Assembly: GCA_012962055.1 (NCBI GenBank)
Contig: DTYD01000050.1
Location: 1-8,300, forward strand
DNA length: 8,300 nucleotides
Direction: 5' to 3'
Origin: Hadesarchaea archaeon
GTDB taxonomy: Archaea > Hadarchaeota > Hadarchaeia > Hadarchaeales > Hadarchaeaceae
Shown here: one piece after another, positions 7,861 through 8,300 of the stretch
Layout of the letters: each line of letters starts with the position of its first letter
Position numbering within the stretch: position 1 is the stretch's first letter
The notes under the pieces: generated by a model
Databases searched by the model: none
Told to the model about the DNA's origin: nothing
What the model saw: only the letters and a program-made list of their open reading frames with translations
Made by a program: the position numbers and the translations under genes

Positions 7861-7866
7861 AGGTGA
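7859..7866 (+). promoter_or_regulatory. Ribosome binding site that decides the start of the PC4-like gene
   Basis: AGAGGTGA overlaps the atpB stop codon TAG (7858-7860) and lies four bases before TTG at 7871. The same GGTGA-to-start spacing is seen at atpH and atpI. This favours the TTG over the in-frame GTG at 7850, which is inside atpB and lacks a site. Confidence 0.65.
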
Positions 7867-7870
7867 ACAT

Positions 7871-8068
7871 TTGGAAGAAGTTGTAATAAACGACCGAAAA
7901 AAAGTCGTGATACAAAAAAGCAAGTTTCGGGGTCTGGATACCCTTGACATAAGGACATGGGTGGAGACATCAGACTACAAGGGTTTCACCAGAAAGGGTG
8001 TCAACATCCCGGTTGAAAAGGGAGAAGAGCTGGCGCAGAAGATCCTGAAAGTGCTCAAAGGAACTTGA
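7871..8068 (+). CDS. PC4/p15-like single-stranded-DNA-binding protein (putative transcriptional coactivator family)
   Basis: The 65-residue product resembles the PC4 (p15/Sub1) fold, a small beta-sheet plus helix that binds single-stranded DNA as a dimer and helps transcription in eukaryotes. The visible signature is KFRGLDTLDIRTW (residues 18-30), matching the family pattern 'kFrG...idIReyW', then FTRKGVNIP (39-47), matching 'pTrKGI.l', and a closing amphipathic helix (about 50-63). Its role in this organism is not known from the sequence. The start is taken as TTG, directed by AGAGGTGA; a GTG at 7850 would add seven residues overlapping atpB. Being joined to atpAB with no gap suggests co-transcription. 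It takes the place where subunit D often follows B, but shows no resemblance to D, which is about 200 residues of coiled coil. Family assignment rests on motif recall only. Confidence 0.7.
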   Translation: MEEVVINDRKKVVIQKSKFRGLDTLDIRTWVETSDYKGFTRKGVNIPVEKGEELAQKILKVLKGT

Positions 8069-8148
8069 CGCGCTCGGGGACTCAAAATCGTCATCACCAG
8101 TCAGGCAGGCCAGTCTCCTCATCGCACACCCAATCTTTCATCCCCATG

Positions 8149-8153
8149 TTTTT
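8149..8153 (+). terminator. Possible T-run terminator for the atpA-atpB-PC4 transcript
   Basis: A run of five T (within CATGTTTTTAAATG) lies about 80 bases after the PC4-like stop. Archaeal RNA polymerase can terminate at short T runs without a hairpin, and none is obvious here. The support is weak: the run is short and the flanking sequence could also be read as TATA-like. Confidence 0.25.
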
Positions 8154-8180
8154 AAATGTGGCGAAGGGCGGCTTTCTCGC

Positions 8181-8193
8181 TAAAGTTAAATAC
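8181..8193 (+). promoter_or_regulatory. Candidate BRE/TATA promoter for trpS
   Basis: TAAAG TTAAATAC resembles an archaeal BRE plus TATA box. Transcription would begin near 8215, leaving a leader of roughly 30 bases that holds AGGAGA (8235-8240), seven bases before the GTG start. It suggests that trpS has its own promoter and is not simply part of the ATPase transcript. Confidence 0.55.
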
Positions 8194-8247
8194 GCGCCGC
8201 GCCGCATTCAGTTCGAGACCATAACGGGATGAGCAGGAGATATTACG

Positions 8248-8300
8248 GTGGCAAAATTTGTCGTCACTCCATGGGAGGTGAAAGGGAAGATAGACTACGA
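8248..8300 (+). CDS. trpS: Tryptophanyl-tRNA synthetase, N-terminal fragment (cut by window edge)
   Basis: Only 17 complete codons are present, reading MAKFVVTPWEVKGKIDY. The string VTPWEVxGxxDY is the hallmark N-terminus of archaeal and eukaryotic-type tryptophanyl-tRNA synthetases, which charge tRNA-Trp with tryptophan using ATP. The catalytic HIGH- and KMSKS-type motifs lie beyond the edge, so they cannot be checked. The start is GTG, with AGGAGA seven bases upstream, and a TGA in the same frame at 8230 rules out an earlier start nearby. The ATG at 8229 in another frame stays open to the edge but encodes nothing recognisable. Confidence 0.8.
   Translation, partial: MAKFVVTPWEVKGKIDY

Noticed and set aside
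8160..8230. T-loop-like string GTTCGAGAC suggesting a tRNA
   Set aside because: No pairing T stem, acceptor stem or anticodon arm can be built around it.
8146..8232. Possible 28-codon upstream reading frame before trpS, in the same frame and ending at the TGA at 8230
   Set aside because: No ribosome binding site precedes its ATG, and it runs through the likely promoter of trpS, so it would not be on the main transcript.
8229..8300. ATG-initiated frame at 8229, open to the window edge
   Set aside because: It overlaps the trpS start in another frame, includes the AGGAGA site as codons, has no recognisable protein, and the trpS frame has a clear family signature.
1..8300. CRISPR arrays, insertion sequences or long repeats
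   Set aside because: No regularly spaced repeats, transposase genes or terminal inverted repeats are visible; nearly all sequence is accounted for by ATPase genes.

Overview
The window comes from an archaeon. It carries most of an A-type (A/V-type) ATP synthase locus, archaeal-looking BRE/TATA promoter elements, Shine-Dalgarno sites of the GGAGGTGA type, a PC4-like ssDNA-binding protein, and the first codons of what looks like an archaeal tryptophanyl-tRNA synthetase. I cannot fix the lineage from the sequence. The duplicated rotor subunit with Na+-type ligands would suit an anaerobic, possibly Na+-coupled archaeon, but that is inference.

Layout. Positions 1-4588 on the minus strand hold one tightly packed operon read right to left: atpH (coil stator), atpI (membrane a-type subunit), atpK (rotor proteolipid), atpE (stator stalk) and atpC (rotor socket). 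Genes are separated by a few bases or overlap. Positions 4589-4696 form a 108-bp divergent control region. Positions 4697-7860 on the plus strand hold atpA (catalytic) and atpB (non-catalytic), overlapping by 4 bases. A 65-codon PC4-like gene follows, with its ribosome binding site overlapping the atpB stop. A 179-bp spacer then holds a promoter, followed by the start of trpS at the right edge. Apart from edge fragments, no stretch over 300 bp lacks a gene.

How the parts fit. A and B form the ATP-hydrolysing/synthesising head, E and H the peripheral stalks, I and K the ion-translocating motor, and C joins the K ring to the central shaft. The central shaft subunits D and F, which normally sit in the same operon, are not in the window. 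F may lie just past the left edge after atpC; D is not in its common place after atpB.

Most notable points: (1) atpH contains an in-frame TAA at codon 54 with convincing coding sequence on both sides in the same frame. (2) The ATPase locus is split into two divergent units with what look like overlapping promoters. (3) The K subunit is a four-helix duplication with only one ion-binding carboxylate and a full E. hirae-like Na+ ligand set. (4) The last quarter of atpB has a block with about 88% G/C at third codon positions against about 50% upstream, as if acquired by recombination. The rest is a recognisable A-ATPase; I did not find a wholly new system.
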